A stretch of DNA of 64,000 nt from Mesorhizobium sp. DCY119 (GTDB lineage: Bacteria; Pseudomonadota; Alphaproteobacteria; Rhizobiales; Rhizobiaceae): assembly GCF_003590645.1 (NCBI RefSeq), contig NZ_CP031834.1, positions 2,170,501 to 2,234,500 on the forward strand. The letters run 5' to 3'. Of the stretch, positions 39,517-48,281 are shown one piece after another. Each line of letters opens with the position of its first letter. The first letter of the stretch is position 1. The notes below the pieces were generated by a model. That model ran no database searches. It worked only from the letters and a program-made list of their open reading frames with translations, and was not told the origin of the DNA. The translations under genes and the position numbers were made by a program.

Positions 39517-40284
39517 ATGACCCACCGCATTCTGATACTCGGCGGCACCACGGAAGCGAGGCTGCTTGCCGGCAAGCTGGCTGGACGCGCGGACCTGTCG
39601 GTTGTTTTGTCGCTGGCCGGCCGCACTGTCGATCCTGTCGCGCAGCCTGTGCCGGTGCGAAGCGGCGGCTTTGGCGGTGCCGAAGGACTGGCGAGCTATC
39701 TGCGTGACGAGCAGGTCGGCCTGTTGGTCGACGCCACGCATCCTTATGCGGCCAACATCTCGCGCAATGCTGCGGAAGCCGCGACGCTGGCCGGTGTGCC
39801 GATCCTCGCACTGCGTCGCCCCGCCTGGGAGGCTGTCGAAGGCGATCGCTGGACGCTGGTCGAGAATGGCGGGCAAGCGGTTGCTGCTCTGGGCGAGAAG
39901 CCGCGCAGGGTATTCCTGGCGCTCGGCCGGCAGGAGATCGCTGATTTCGTCGAGGCTCCGCAGCATTCCTATGTTATCCGCAGCGTCGATCCCATCAAGC
40001 CGCCGCTCGCCGTGCCGGATGCGACCTACATCCTTGCACGCGGGCCCTTTGCCGACGCGGACGAGCGTGGGCTTCTGGCAGGCAATCGCATCGACGCCAT
40101 CGTCGCCAAGAACAGCGGTGGCAGCGCCACCTATGGCAAGATCGCCGCCGCGCGCGAACTCGGCATCGAGGTCATCCTTTTCCGCAGGCCCGACCTGCCG
40201 AATGTGCCATCCGCTGCCAGCGTTGGCGAACTGCTCGCCATGATCGATCATTGGGCTGCCTCCGCCGAAAAGCGTGGCGTGTAG
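39517..40284 (+). CDS. cobK: precorrin-6A reductase
   Basis: CobK reduces precorrin-6A with NADPH to precorrin-6B. The 255-residue protein has LILGGTTEARLLA at the start, VDATHPYAANISRNA near 66-80 and IVAKNSGGSATYGK near 195. ATG codons at 39514 and 39517 are both possible; the second has a slightly better ribosome site. The same frame is open far to the left through cobL and cobE, but that portion is antisense and lacks any domain. Its end overlaps cobJ by 37 bases. Confidence 0.92.
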   Translation: MTHRILILGGTTEARLLAGKLAGRADLSVVLSLAGRTVDPVAQPVPVRSGGFGGAEGLASYLRDEQVGLLVDATHPYAANISRNAAEAATLAGVPILALRRPAWEAVEGDRWTLVENGGQAVAALGEKPRRVFLALGRQEIADFVEAPQHSYVIRSVDPIKPPLAVPDATYILARGPFADADERGLLAGNRIDAIVAKNSGGSATYGKIAAARELGIEVILFRRPDLPNVPSAASVGELLAMIDHWAASAEKRGV

Positions 40285-41012
40285 ACGAGCGGCCGTTGGC
40301 CGCTCCGCTCGATGATGCGGGTTTCAGGCGAGCCGATCATCACGCAGGTCGCCATGTCAGCCTGTTCTGCGCGCGCCTCCGCCAAAGGCGTGATCTCGAT
40401 GCGCTCGTCGGGCCTGCCGGCGGCGCGACCGAAGATCACCGGCGTCGTGCCGGGCAGGATGGCGCGCAATGTTTCGAAGGCTTTGCCGAGTTGCCAGGGG
40501 CGGGATTTGCTGATCGGGTTGTAGAGCGCGATGACGAAGCCGGCAGTTGCCGCAGCCTCCAGGCGTCGCACGATCAAATCCCAGGGCTTCAGATTGTCCG
40601 AGAGCGAGATGGCACAGAAATCATGGCCGAGCGGCGCGCCGATGCGGGCTGCGACCGCCAGCATGGCCGTGACGCCGGGAATAACAGTCAGCTCGATGTC
40701 GCGCCATTCGCCAGGGCCTGCCTCGATCGCCTCGCAGACGGCGGCCGCCATAGCGAAGACGCCGGGGTCGCCGCCTGAAACCACGGCAACGCTCGCCCCC
40801 CCGGCGGCCTTTTCCAAGGCTGAATTGGCGCGCGAAATCTCCTCGCGGTTGTCGGAGGCGATGCGGGTCTGGTCTGGGCGCAGGTTCAGCCGGTCGACAT
40901 AGGGACCGTAGCCGAAGAAGAACTCGGCTTCCGCCGCCGCATCGCTTGCTTCCGGCGTGATCTGGCCGGGGTTGCCGGGGCCAAGCCCGATGACGAAAAG
41001 CCGCCCGCTCAT
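40248..41012 (-). CDS. cobJ: precorrin-3B C17-methyltransferase
   Basis: CobJ methylates C17 and drives ring contraction to precorrin-4. The 254-residue SAM methylase begins LFVIGLGPGNPGQITPEAS and has VSGGDPGVFAMAAAVCE near 78 and VIPGVTAMLAVAARIGAPLG near 107. The ATG overlaps the cobI stop as ATGA. Last gene in the leftward riboswitch-led run. Confidence 0.95.
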   Translation of the reverse strand: MSGRLFVIGLGPGNPGQITPEASDAAAEAEFFFGYGPYVDRLNLRPDQTRIASDNREEISRANSALEKAAGGASVAVVSGGDPGVFAMAAAVCEAIEAGPGEWRDIELTVIPGVTAMLAVAARIGAPLGHDFCAISLSDNLKPWDLIVRRLEAAATAGFVIALYNPISKSRPWQLGKAFETLRAILPGTTPVIFGRAAGRPDERIEITPLAEARAEQADMATCVMIGSPETRIIERSGQRPLVYTPRFSAEAAQ

Positions 41013-41746
41013 GGCCGTCCCGCCCAGCCGGGAACCAGCACGATGGCGAAATAGGGGGCGGTGTCGTCGGTCTTGTCTGCGAGCTTCATGGCGGCGGTGT
41101 TGGCCATGGTGCCGCGCTCGACATACATGGCTCGATCCAGCTTGCCGCTGGCTTCCAGCGCACGGCGGATTTTGGGCAGGTTGCGCCCGACCTTCATGAT
41201 CACGGCGGCGTCGGTGTCGGCAAGCCGGCGCGTCAGTTCGAACTCGCTCATCGTGCCCGGAAGAACGCTCAGCACGTCATCGCCCTGCACGATCGGCAGG
41301 CCGGTCTGCGACCAGCAGCCCGACATGGCGGTGACGCCGGGAATCACCTCGGTCGGGTAGCGGTGCGACAGGCGCACATGCAAATGCATGTAGGAGCCGT
41401 AGAACAGCGGGTCGCCCTCGCTCAGCACCGCGACCGTGCGACCGGCTTCGAGATGCTCCGCGACGGCTTGTGCCGATTCTTCATAGAAACCGGTGATCGC
41501 GGCCTTGTAGTCGGCATGTTCCTTGTCGATCTCGGTCGTCACCGGATAGAGCAGCGGCAGTTCGATGATTTCCGGCTTCAGATGCTCGGAAATGATGGCG
41601 CGGGCGTTGCCGTTGTTGCCGCGCTTGGCGAAATGCGCCAGCACGTCGGCCTCACCGAGGGCGCGCACGGCTTTCAGCGTCAGCAGTTCGGGGTCGCCGG
41701 GACCGGTGCCGACGCCGATGAGGCGGCCTTTGGGTTGGATCGTCAC
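41009..41746 (-). CDS. cobI: precorrin-2 C20-methyltransferase
   Basis: CobI adds the C20 methyl to precorrin-2. The 245-residue protein has GRLIGVGTGPGDPELLTLKAV at the start (family motif GVGTGPGDPELLT), SEGDPLFYGSYMHL near 108 and EVIPGVTAMSG near 134. The start is GTG, overlapping the cobH stop as GTGA. Confidence 0.95.
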   Translation of the reverse strand: MTIQPKGRLIGVGTGPGDPELLTLKAVRALGEADVLAHFAKRGNNGNARAIISEHLKPEIIELPLLYPVTTEIDKEHADYKAAITGFYEESAQAVAEHLEAGRTVAVLSEGDPLFYGSYMHLHVRLSHRYPTEVIPGVTAMSGCWSQTGLPIVQGDDVLSVLPGTMSEFELTRRLADTDAAVIMKVGRNLPKIRRALEASGKLDRAMYVERGTMANTAAMKLADKTDDTAPYFAIVLVPGWAGRP

Positions 41747-42381
41747 AGGCCGGGCCTCGCAAGTGCGTTGAGTGCGGCGGCCGTCATGGCGCTGCCGCCG
41801 AGGCGGCCGCGCACGACGGCATAGGGCACGCCATAGGAATTCTCAGCCAACGCATCCTTGGATTCGGCAGCACCGACAAAACCCACCGGCATGCCGATGA
41901 TGGCCGCCGGTTTCGGGGCGCCGTCGCGCAGCAGTTCCAGCAGATAGAAGAGGGCGGTCGGCGCATTGCCGATGGCGACGACTGAGCCCGCCATGCGCTC
42001 GCCCCAGAGTTTTATCGCGGCTGCCGAGCGGGTGTTGCCGAGTTCTTTCGCCAGCGCTGGCGTACGCTCGTCACGCAATGTGCAGATGACTTCGTTGTTT
42101 GCCGGCAGCCGCGCGCGGGTGACGCCGCGCACCACCATCTCTGCATCGCAGAAGATCGGCGCGCCGGCCTTCAAGGCCGAGCTTGCCGCTTTCACGAAAC
42201 CTTCGCCGAATTCAAATTTATCGGCAGCCTCGACCAGCCCGCAGGCGTGGATCATGCGCACGGCGACATCGGCTTCAGCATCGGAAAAGCGCGACAGGTC
42301 AGCCTCGGCGCGAATGATGGCGAAGGAGCGCTCATAGATCGCGTTGCCGTCGTGGATGTAGTCGTAAGCCGTCATGCTCAT
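41743..42381 (-). CDS. cobH: precorrin-8X methylmutase
   Basis: CobH moves the C11 methyl to C12, giving hydrogenobyrinic acid. The 212-residue protein has the catalytic histidine in MIHACGLVEAADKFEF near residue 50 and GNAPTALFYLLELL near 137. The ATG at 42381 overlaps the cobG stop as ATGA; an ATG at 42375 gives a slightly shorter protein with better spacing to AGGGA. Confidence 0.95.
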   Translation of the reverse strand: MSMTAYDYIHDGNAIYERSFAIIRAEADLSRFSDAEADVAVRMIHACGLVEAADKFEFGEGFVKAASSALKAGAPIFCDAEMVVRGVTRARLPANNEVICTLRDERTPALAKELGNTRSAAAIKLWGERMAGSVVAIGNAPTALFYLLELLRDGAPKPAAIIGMPVGFVGAAESKDALAENSYGVPYAVVRGRLGGSAMTAAALNALARPGL

Positions 42382-43766
42382 CCCTGTTCAAACGCCTTGG
42401 CGATCCGGGCCGCTCCCAACCGCGAAAGGCAGGAGGCGGTCGTCTCCCTTTTGTCGCGGCTGGCTCGCACCAGTTTTGCCACGCGGCCAAGCGCGCGTGC
42501 GGCTTCATAGCCGGGCATGTATCCGGCGGGAAGGTCTTTCGCCGTCCCGTCCACGACAAGTCCGGCTCCTTTTTCGCCGCCGACGAATGTGAGCGCTGCC
42601 GGGGCGGGATGCGCGCAACCTTTTGCGCAGCCGGAAACGTGGAGCTCGAACGAGCCGTCGAACAAGTCGGCTGCTTCATCGGCGAGCTGGCTGGCGATGT
42701 CGCGCGTGTGGAGAAGACCAGAGGCGCAGGCCGGCGTTCCGGGGCAGGCAGCGATAAAACGGCGCGGGTCGAGTGGGTCGGTGATGAAGCCGAGGGTTTT
42801 GGCGCGGTCCTGCAAGGTGAGGCAGGCGGTTTGCGATAGGCCGAGGACGATCAGCGTTCTTTGCGGGGCTGGGCGGAATTCGGTTGCGCCGAGGGATTCG
42901 GCAGCGCGTGCAAGATCGATTAGCTGGCTGGCCGGCACGCTGCCGAAGGGCAGGGCGAGGGAGAGGCCCGTGGCGTGGCGAATTGGGAGAAGGCCGATTG
43001 AAGACATGCGAACTGCATCACCGCCCCCCTCTGTCCTGCCGGACGCCCTGGCTCGGGCCAGGGCGTCCGGCAGGACAGAGGGGGGTGGTGACGTAAAAGA
43101 GGCAAGTGTGCGAAGTTGCCTCATCAGATGTACATTGATCGCTGCAAGGAGATTTTTTGCGCGGGCTTCACGTCCGTTTGTCGCAATTGCCTGCAAAATA
43201 ACAAGCGCAGCCTCGTAGGCATCATTCTCACCGACAGCACCCAACAACGTGGCCGAGCGAGCGTCGCCGGCCATCGCCAACAGCCATTGGTTGGAGGACA
43301 CAGCAGTCAGACGAACATCCGCCTGCACGGTATCCATATTCAACCGCCCGCCGCCATCGACAACGACCGAAACCTTCGGGCCGAGACGACCTGCGAGGTC
43401 CGATGCGCCAATCGCCTCGCGAATGCGGTCAGCAAGCGGAGATGGATCCCCAATCTCCTCCGGGTCCAACCCCGCAAGTGGCCCAGTCTCCACCGGCACG
43501 CCGGTGCGCACCGCGATGCCGAGCGCATTCACTTCGCCCGCAAGCGCCACCGCGCTTTCCGCCGTCAGTCCACGTATCTGCAGGCTCCCGCGTGCCGTGA
43601 TTTCCACCACACCATTGCCGTGCCGTGAAGCGGATTCGCAGAGTCCGATCAAGGCCTTGGGGGCAAGTCCTCCAGCAACGGGATTAAGCCTCACCAGCAA
43701 GCCGTCGCCGGTCTCCATCGGCGCCGAGAGTGCCGGGCATGCACCGCGCCTGGAGAAGGCGCTCAT
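42378..43766 (-). CDS. cobG: precorrin-3B synthase, with a repeat-derived insertion
   Basis: CobG is the oxygen-dependent enzyme that forms precorrin-3B and is diagnostic of the aerobic route. The 462-residue protein resembles sulfite/nitrite reductases in two halves. The Fe-S and siroheme-type cysteines are CPGTPAC near 370 and SGCAKGCAHPAPA near 405. Residues 226-250 (SPPPSVLPD ... RTEGGGD) are encoded by a near-perfect 35-base-pair palindrome and look foreign; they lie between the two halves and keep the frame. The ATG at 43766 overlaps the cobN stop. Confidence 0.9.
   Translation of the reverse strand: MSAFSRRGACPALSAPMETGDGLLVRLNPVAGGLAPKALIGLCESASRHGNGVVEITARGSLQIRGLTAESAVALAGEVNALGIAVRTGVPVETGPLAGLDPEEIGDPSPLADRIREAIGASDLAGRLGPKVSVVVDGGGRLNMDTVQADVRLTAVSSNQWLLAMAGDARSATLLGAVGENDAYEAALVILQAIATNGREARAKNLLAAINVHLMRQLRTLASFTSPPPSVLPDALARARASGRTEGGGDAVRMSSIGLLPIRHATGLSLALPFGSVPASQLIDLARAAESLGATEFRPAPQRTLIVLGLSQTACLTLQDRAKTLGFITDPLDPRRFIAACPGTPACASGLLHTRDIASQLADEAADLFDGSFELHVSGCAKGCAHPAPAALTFVGGEKGAGLVVDGTAKDLPAGYMPGYEAARALGRVAKLVRASRDKRETTASCLSRLGAARIAKAFEQG
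43018..43091. repeat. long perfect-type palindrome inside cobG
   Basis: Bases 43018-43052 pair with 43057-43091 around a TCGG loop: 34 Watson-Crick pairs and one G-T (43023/43086). Arms read CTCTGTCCTGCCGGACGCCC in their core. The arm resembles a repeat common between genes in Mesorhizobium. Because it is a palindrome of suitable phase, both strands encode nearly the same 25-residue peptide. Confidence 0.95.
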
Positions 43767-46700
43767 GCCGCCACCTCCAGCGCCTCGGCCTCGACGATCA
43801 GGCTGGCCAGATCGTCGTCGATGGAATTGCGCAGCGGGTGCCACAGTCCGCGCCGGCGCGCCGAAGCAAAGCGCTCGGCGATGACCTTCGCTGCTGCCGG
43901 GTTCTCGCGCAGCAGGAAGGCGCGCACGGTCTCGTCGCCGAGATAGGCGTCGTGTACGGCCTCGATCAGCGCGCCGGGTATCGCATGCGTGGTCTCGGCG
44001 AAGCCGACGAGCCGGTCGACCGTCTCAGCAAATTCGGATGCGCCGCGCGGGCCGTGGCGCATCTGTCCTTCGATGAAGCGCGGATTGACTGCGCGAGCGC
44101 GCACCACGCGCGCAACCGCCTCGGTGATCGAACGTGGGCGCGGGCGCGCGGGATCGGTGGTATCGAGCACGATCACGTCGGCATTGCTGCCGAGGGTGGC
44201 GAGCGCTGCCGAAAAGCCTCCGATGAAGGCGACGTCGGCCGAGCCTTCGAGAATGTCGCGGCCGGGATCGTCGCCGCTGTGGACGAGAAGATCGGCTTCG
44301 GCGATGCGGGTCGCGAAAGCGCCCGGCGCGGACACGCCTTCGCCTTCGGCTCCGCCATAGGCATGCGAGGTGGCGTCGAGATAGGCGCGGCCGAGTTCCT
44401 CGCGGCTTGTCCATTGGCCGCTCGACAAAAGGTCTTCCAGCCCCGCGCCATAGGTGCCGGGCGACGAGCCGAAGATGCGGGCGGGAGCCTTGCCGAGCGT
44501 GCGCGTTTCGGCGGCAAGCGGATTTTCGGAAGCATCCTCGTCTCGCGCCGCGACGGCTGCGGCTGCGGCGTCGATCAGCGCAATCTGGGTCGGGAACATG
44601 TCGCGGAACAGGCCGGAAATGCGCCAGGTGACATCGACGCGCGGCCGCCCGACGGTTGCGGGCGGCAGTACCTCGATGCCGGTGATGCGGCCGGTGGCGG
44701 CGTCCCATTGCGGGCGGCAGCCCATCAGGAACAGGCCTTGCGCGATCTCCTCGCCGCCGGTGCGCAGCGAGGCGCTGCCCCAGAGATCGATCACCAGCGA
44801 GCGCGGCCAGTCGCCGTGATCCTGCAGATAACGCGTCAGCACTTCCTGCGCCCCGGCGCGGCCGAGGTCAAAGGCGGTCGGCGTTGGCATAGTGCGCGGA
44901 TCGGCGGTGAAGAGATTGCGGCCGGTCGGCAGCACGTCTGTTCGGCCACGGGCCGGCGCGCCTGCGGGGCCGGCGGTGATGTGTCTGCCGTCGAGTGCTG
45001 CAATCAGCGCGTCGCGTTCGTTGTTCGCGCTTTGGCGACGCATGGCGTCAGTCTCGTCTTCTGCCGCGCGGCCATAGATATGCAGGCCGTCCTTGACGGC
45101 GAAGTCCTTCAGGTCGCAGAGCCAGGCGTCGATGCGGCGCAGCGCCTCGTCGGGAGCGTCGGTCCTGGCGACACCGGCTTCATGGGCGAGGCCGGTCTTG
45201 GCGGCGGTTTCGACGATCAGCCTGGCCAGCCGGTCGCGGCGGCGGCAGTCGAGGCCGTCGGCCTGTGCATATTCGTCGACCAGACGCTCCAGCATCTGCT
45301 GGTTTTCGTCGAGTCCGGCATGCGCGAGCGGCGGCGGCAGATGGCCGAGCGTGACCGCCGAAATCCGCCGCTTGGCCTGCGCTGCCTCGCCGGGATTGCT
45401 GACGATGAAGGGATATATGACGGGCAAGCTGCCGGTGACGATTTCGGGAAAGCAGGCGCTGCTCAGCGCCACGGTCTTGCCGGGCAGCCATTCCAGCGTG
45501 CCATGCGCGCCGACATGGACCAGCGCGTGGCAGCCGAATTTCTTGCGCAGCCACAGGCCGAAAGCGAGCAGCGCGTGACGGGGCGGCAGCGTTGGGTCGT
45601 GATAATCGGCGCGGCGGTCAGCCGAGCGTCCGCGATCCGGGGCAAGTGCTACGGTGATGTTGCCGAAGGTTGCGGCGCGGAAGGGGAAGGTTTCCACATC
45701 CGGCTTGCCCCACGCAGCCTCCACCGTCGCCCGCGCCTCCTCAGGCAGATCTTTCGCGAAGACAAGATAATCTTCTAAGCTCAGCCCATTATTGCCGTGC
45801 TCCAGCAAGCCCAATAGTTCGCGCGGCGATTCGGGAATCCCTTCAACAGCATAGCCCTGTTGCTTCAGGTCATGCAGCATGGCGAGAACACTGGAGGGAA
45901 CGTCAAGACCGACGGCATAGCCGGTGCGGCCGGGCGCGCTTGGATAATCGGGAATGAGAATGGCGAGCTTGCGCGTCGGGCGCGGCTCGCGCTGGAGGCG
46001 GATGAAGGCTGCGACGAGGCTTGCCACTTGCTCGACGCGGTCCGGCTCGGGGTGATTGGCGAGACCCTTGAAAGCGAGGGCCGCGTCGACTTCGATCTCT
46101 GCCTTGAACGAAATCGCGCCGGCAAGGATGCGGCCGTCGAGTTCTGGCATGACCACATGCATTGCGAGATCGGCGGGGGCGAGGCCGCGCTGGTTCGTGG
46201 CCCAGGCGTCGCGGCGCGTGGTTGCGACGATAACCTGGAATACCGGCACGCCGGCGCGGTCGAACAGCGTTTCGCTGCCGGGCTCAGCGCCGGAGGCGAA
46301 GGCGGTTGCGGTGATGATCGCGGCGGGTTTCAGGTCTGCCAGCGCGTTTTCGACGAAGGCGAGGGAGGCCATGTCCTTCAGGCTGGAAACGAAGATCGGA
46401 ACGGGGTTCATGCCATGTCGGCGCAGCGCCTCCACAAGCGCGTCGATCGGCGCGACATCGGCGGCGAGCAGCATCGAGCGGTAGAACAGGATGGGGATGA
46501 CGGGGGCTTTTTCCTCCCCCCTTGAGGGGGAGGTGCCGCCAAAGGCGGCGGAGGGGGTTGCTGCGGCAGTGCTCGGCGTTTCTTGGCGTTGGCGCGCGGC
46601 CGGGACGACCCCACCCCCGGCCTGCGGCCGGACCCTCCCCTCGAGGGGGAGGGGGACGTCGCGCTCGACGACACCCCTTGCCGGGTCGTAAAAACCGGCC

Positions 46701-47227
46701 TTCGGCACCGTAACCGGCGCTGTTTGTGCGCCTTCTCCGCCGGCCAGCCCCGCCAGCCGCCGCACCAGCCCGCGCATATTCTCAGGTCCGCCCTCACGGA
46801 AATAGGCGAGCAGCCCGTCCAGCTGCTCGCGCGGCAGGGTCGAGCATTCGATCAGCCGGAGGTCTTCGTCGTGGCTTTCGCCGGGAAGCAGCGCCAGATG
46901 GATATTCTTCTCGCGGCACATTGCGGCGAGCCGGTCGCAGCCATAGCGCCACCAATCATAGCCGCCGAGGATGCGCACCAGAATGACCTTGGCCCGGCTG
47001 GCGGTGTGGTCGATCCACAGATCGACCGACATCGGGTGGCGCAGGTCGCGAAGGGCGGCCAATCGCATCGAGGGCAGCGTTTCGGCTTCTTGCTTCCATG
47101 CCGCCGCCAGTCCGGCCAGATCGCTGTCGGTGAAGGACAGGGCCACGATATCCGCCGGTGCTTGCCGCAGATCGACCGGCTCGACCAGATCGTCGAGCGA
47201 GGCGGATGTCGTGGTCAGTATGTGCAT
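43763..47227 (-). CDS. cobN: cobaltochelatase subunit CobN, with a repeat-derived insertion
   Basis: CobN is the large substrate-binding subunit of the ATP-dependent cobalt chelatase that loads cobalt into hydrogenobyrinate diamide; CobS/CobT chelatase partners are not in this window. The 1154-residue protein shows LVHVGAHGTLEWLPGK near 590 and LFPTQ-type and SHAYGG motifs later, all CobN/BchH hallmarks. Residues about 189-239 (from VPLPLEGRVRPQAGGG to GGTSPSRGEE) are low-complexity and come from a mosaic of small hairpins. Even with the insert, it is shorter than the approximately 1275 residues of the P. denitrificans enzyme. Sixteen bases follow cobW. Confidence 0.93.
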   Translation of the reverse strand: MHILTTTSASLDDLVEPVDLRQAPADIVALSFTDSDLAGLAAAWKQEAETLPSMRLAALRDLRHPMSVDLWIDHTASRAKVILVRILGGYDWWRYGCDRLAAMCREKNIHLALLPGESHDEDLRLIECSTLPREQLDGLLAYFREGGPENMRGLVRRLAGLAGGEGAQTAPVTVPKAGFYDPARGVVERDVPLPLEGRVRPQAGGGVVPAARQRQETPSTAAATPSAAFGGTSPSRGEEKAPVIPILFYRSMLLAADVAPIDALVEALRRHGMNPVPIFVSSLKDMASLAFVENALADLKPAAIITATAFASGAEPGSETLFDRAGVPVFQVIVATTRRDAWATNQRGLAPADLAMHVVMPELDGRILAGAISFKAEIEVDAALAFKGLANHPEPDRVEQVASLVAAFIRLQREPRPTRKLAILIPDYPSAPGRTGYAVGLDVPSSVLAMLHDLKQQGYAVEGIPESPRELLGLLEHGNNGLSLEDYLVFAKDLPEEARATVEAAWGKPDVETFPFRAATFGNITVALAPDRGRSADRRADYHDPTLPPRHALLAFGLWLRKKFGCHALVHVGAHGTLEWLPGKTVALSSACFPEIVTGSLPVIYPFIVSNPGEAAQAKRRISAVTLGHLPPPLAHAGLDENQQMLERLVDEYAQADGLDCRRRDRLARLIVETAAKTGLAHEAGVARTDAPDEALRRIDAWLCDLKDFAVKDGLHIYGRAAEDETDAMRRQSANNERDALIAALDGRHITAGPAGAPARGRTDVLPTGRNLFTADPRTMPTPTAFDLGRAGAQEVLTRYLQDHGDWPRSLVIDLWGSASLRTGGEEIAQGLFLMGCRPQWDAATGRITGIEVLPPATVGRPRVDVTWRISGLFRDMFPTQIALIDAAAAAVAARDEDASENPLAAETRTLGKAPARIFGSSPGTYGAGLEDLLSSGQWTSREELGRAYLDATSHAYGGAEGEGVSAPGAFATRIAEADLLVHSGDDPGRDILEGSADVAFIGGFSAALATLGSNADVIVLDTTDPARPRPRSITEAVARVVRARAVNPRFIEGQMRHGPRGASEFAETVDRLVGFAETTHAIPGALIEAVHDAYLGDETVRAFLLRENPAAAKVIAERFASARRRGLWHPLRNSIDDDLASLIVEAEALEVAA
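46510..46662. repeat. mosaic palindromic repeat inserted in cobN
   Basis: About 150 bases hold a row of small hairpins: CCTCCCCC/GGGGGAGG at 46513-46533, GCCGCC/GGCGGC at 46535-46549, CCGGCC/GGCCGG near 46617-46631, and CCCTCCCC/GGGGGAGGG at 46633-46653. The similar outer hairpins mark the two ends. It resembles rhizobial intergenic mosaic elements and is read through in frame by cobN without stops. Confidence 0.85.
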
Positions 47228-47243
47228 GGCGGCACGCTGTTGG

Positions 47244-48281
47244 TCAGTTGACCAGTATGCGCTCGATCGCGGCGCGATTCAGCCCCTTCAGGCCAATGAC
47301 GACGAGACGCGAGCGGCGGTCGTCGGCAGCCGTCCAGGCGCGGTCGTAATAGTGGTTGACGCGTGGGCCGACGGCCTGGACCAGAAGCCGCATCGGCTTG
47401 CCGCCGACATCAACGAAACCCTTCACGCGCAGCACGTTTTCTTGTTCGGCAGCCGTCGCCACGCGCTTGGCCAGCGCGTCGGGATCGGAAATCGCCGGAA
47501 GCTCGATGATGAAGGAGTCAAAATCATCGTGCTCGTGGTCGAGTTCGTCGTCGTGATGGGTCTTGCGGTTCTCGATGTCGTCCTCGACGGCCAAACCGAG
47601 GCCGAGCAGCACCGAGGGATCGACCTTGCCCTGCGCGGTCGGGACGATTTTCACGGCGCGCGACAGATGCTCGCTGATGATGGCGTTGGCGCGGGCGCTG
47701 CCGGCTGCGTCGAGCAGATCGCTCTTGGAGAGAATGATGAGGTCGGCGCAGGCGACCTGATCCTCGAACACTTCCTCGACCGGGTCGTCATGATCGAGCG
47801 AATCGTCTTCCTGGCGCTGCGCCTGCAGAGCATCGAGGTCGGATGCAACCTTCCCTGCGGCCAGTGCGGGGCCATCCACCACGGCGACGACGCCGTCTAC
47901 CGTCACGCGGCTCTTCACGCTCGGCCACTGGAATGCCTGCACCAGCGGCTTGGGCAGCGCCAGGCCGGAGGTCTCGATGATGATGTGATCGACTTTCGGC
48001 TCCAGCGCCAGGATCTGATCCAGCGCCGGCACGAAATCGTCGGCGACGGTGCAGCACAGGCAGCCATTGGCCAGCTCGACGATGTTTTCCTCCGGGCAGG
48101 CATCCACGCCGCAACCTTTGAGGATTTCGCCATCGATGCCGATATCGCCGAATTCGTTGACGATCAGGGCCAGCCGGCGGCCATTGGCGTTTTCGAGGAT
48201 GTGGCGGATCAGCGTAGTCTTTCCGGCGCCGAGAAAGCCGGTGACGACGGTGCAGGGAACGCGGGCGGCGGAAGCGGTCAT
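47244..48281 (-). CDS. cobW: CobW-like GTP-binding metallochaperone
   Basis: The 345-residue G3E GTPase has Walker A GFLGAGKTTLIRHIL near residue 15, the CxCC metal motif GCLCC near residue 74, a Walker B ETSGLALP near 105 and a SKSD base-recognition motif near 185. A histidine/aspartate-rich loop near 240 (DDELDHEHDDFD) may bind metal. CobW is thought to deliver cobalt to the chelatase. It overlaps the DUF1636 gene and precedes cobN. Confidence 0.93.
   Translation of the reverse strand: MTASAARVPCTVVTGFLGAGKTTLIRHILENANGRRLALIVNEFGDIGIDGEILKGCGVDACPEENIVELANGCLCCTVADDFVPALDQILALEPKVDHIIIETSGLALPKPLVQAFQWPSVKSRVTVDGVVAVVDGPALAAGKVASDLDALQAQRQEDDSLDHDDPVEEVFEDQVACADLIILSKSDLLDAAGSARANAIISEHLSRAVKIVPTAQGKVDPSVLLGLGLAVEDDIENRKTHHDDELDHEHDDFDSFIIELPAISDPDALAKRVATAAEQENVLRVKGFVDVGGKPMRLLVQAVGPRVNHYYDRAWTAADDRRSRLVVIGLKGLNRAAIERILVN

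Noticed and set aside
43730-45778. A 682-codon plus-strand frame over cobN
   Set aside because: It is antisense to a clearly conserved gene, and its composition is what reversed GC-rich coding sequence gives.
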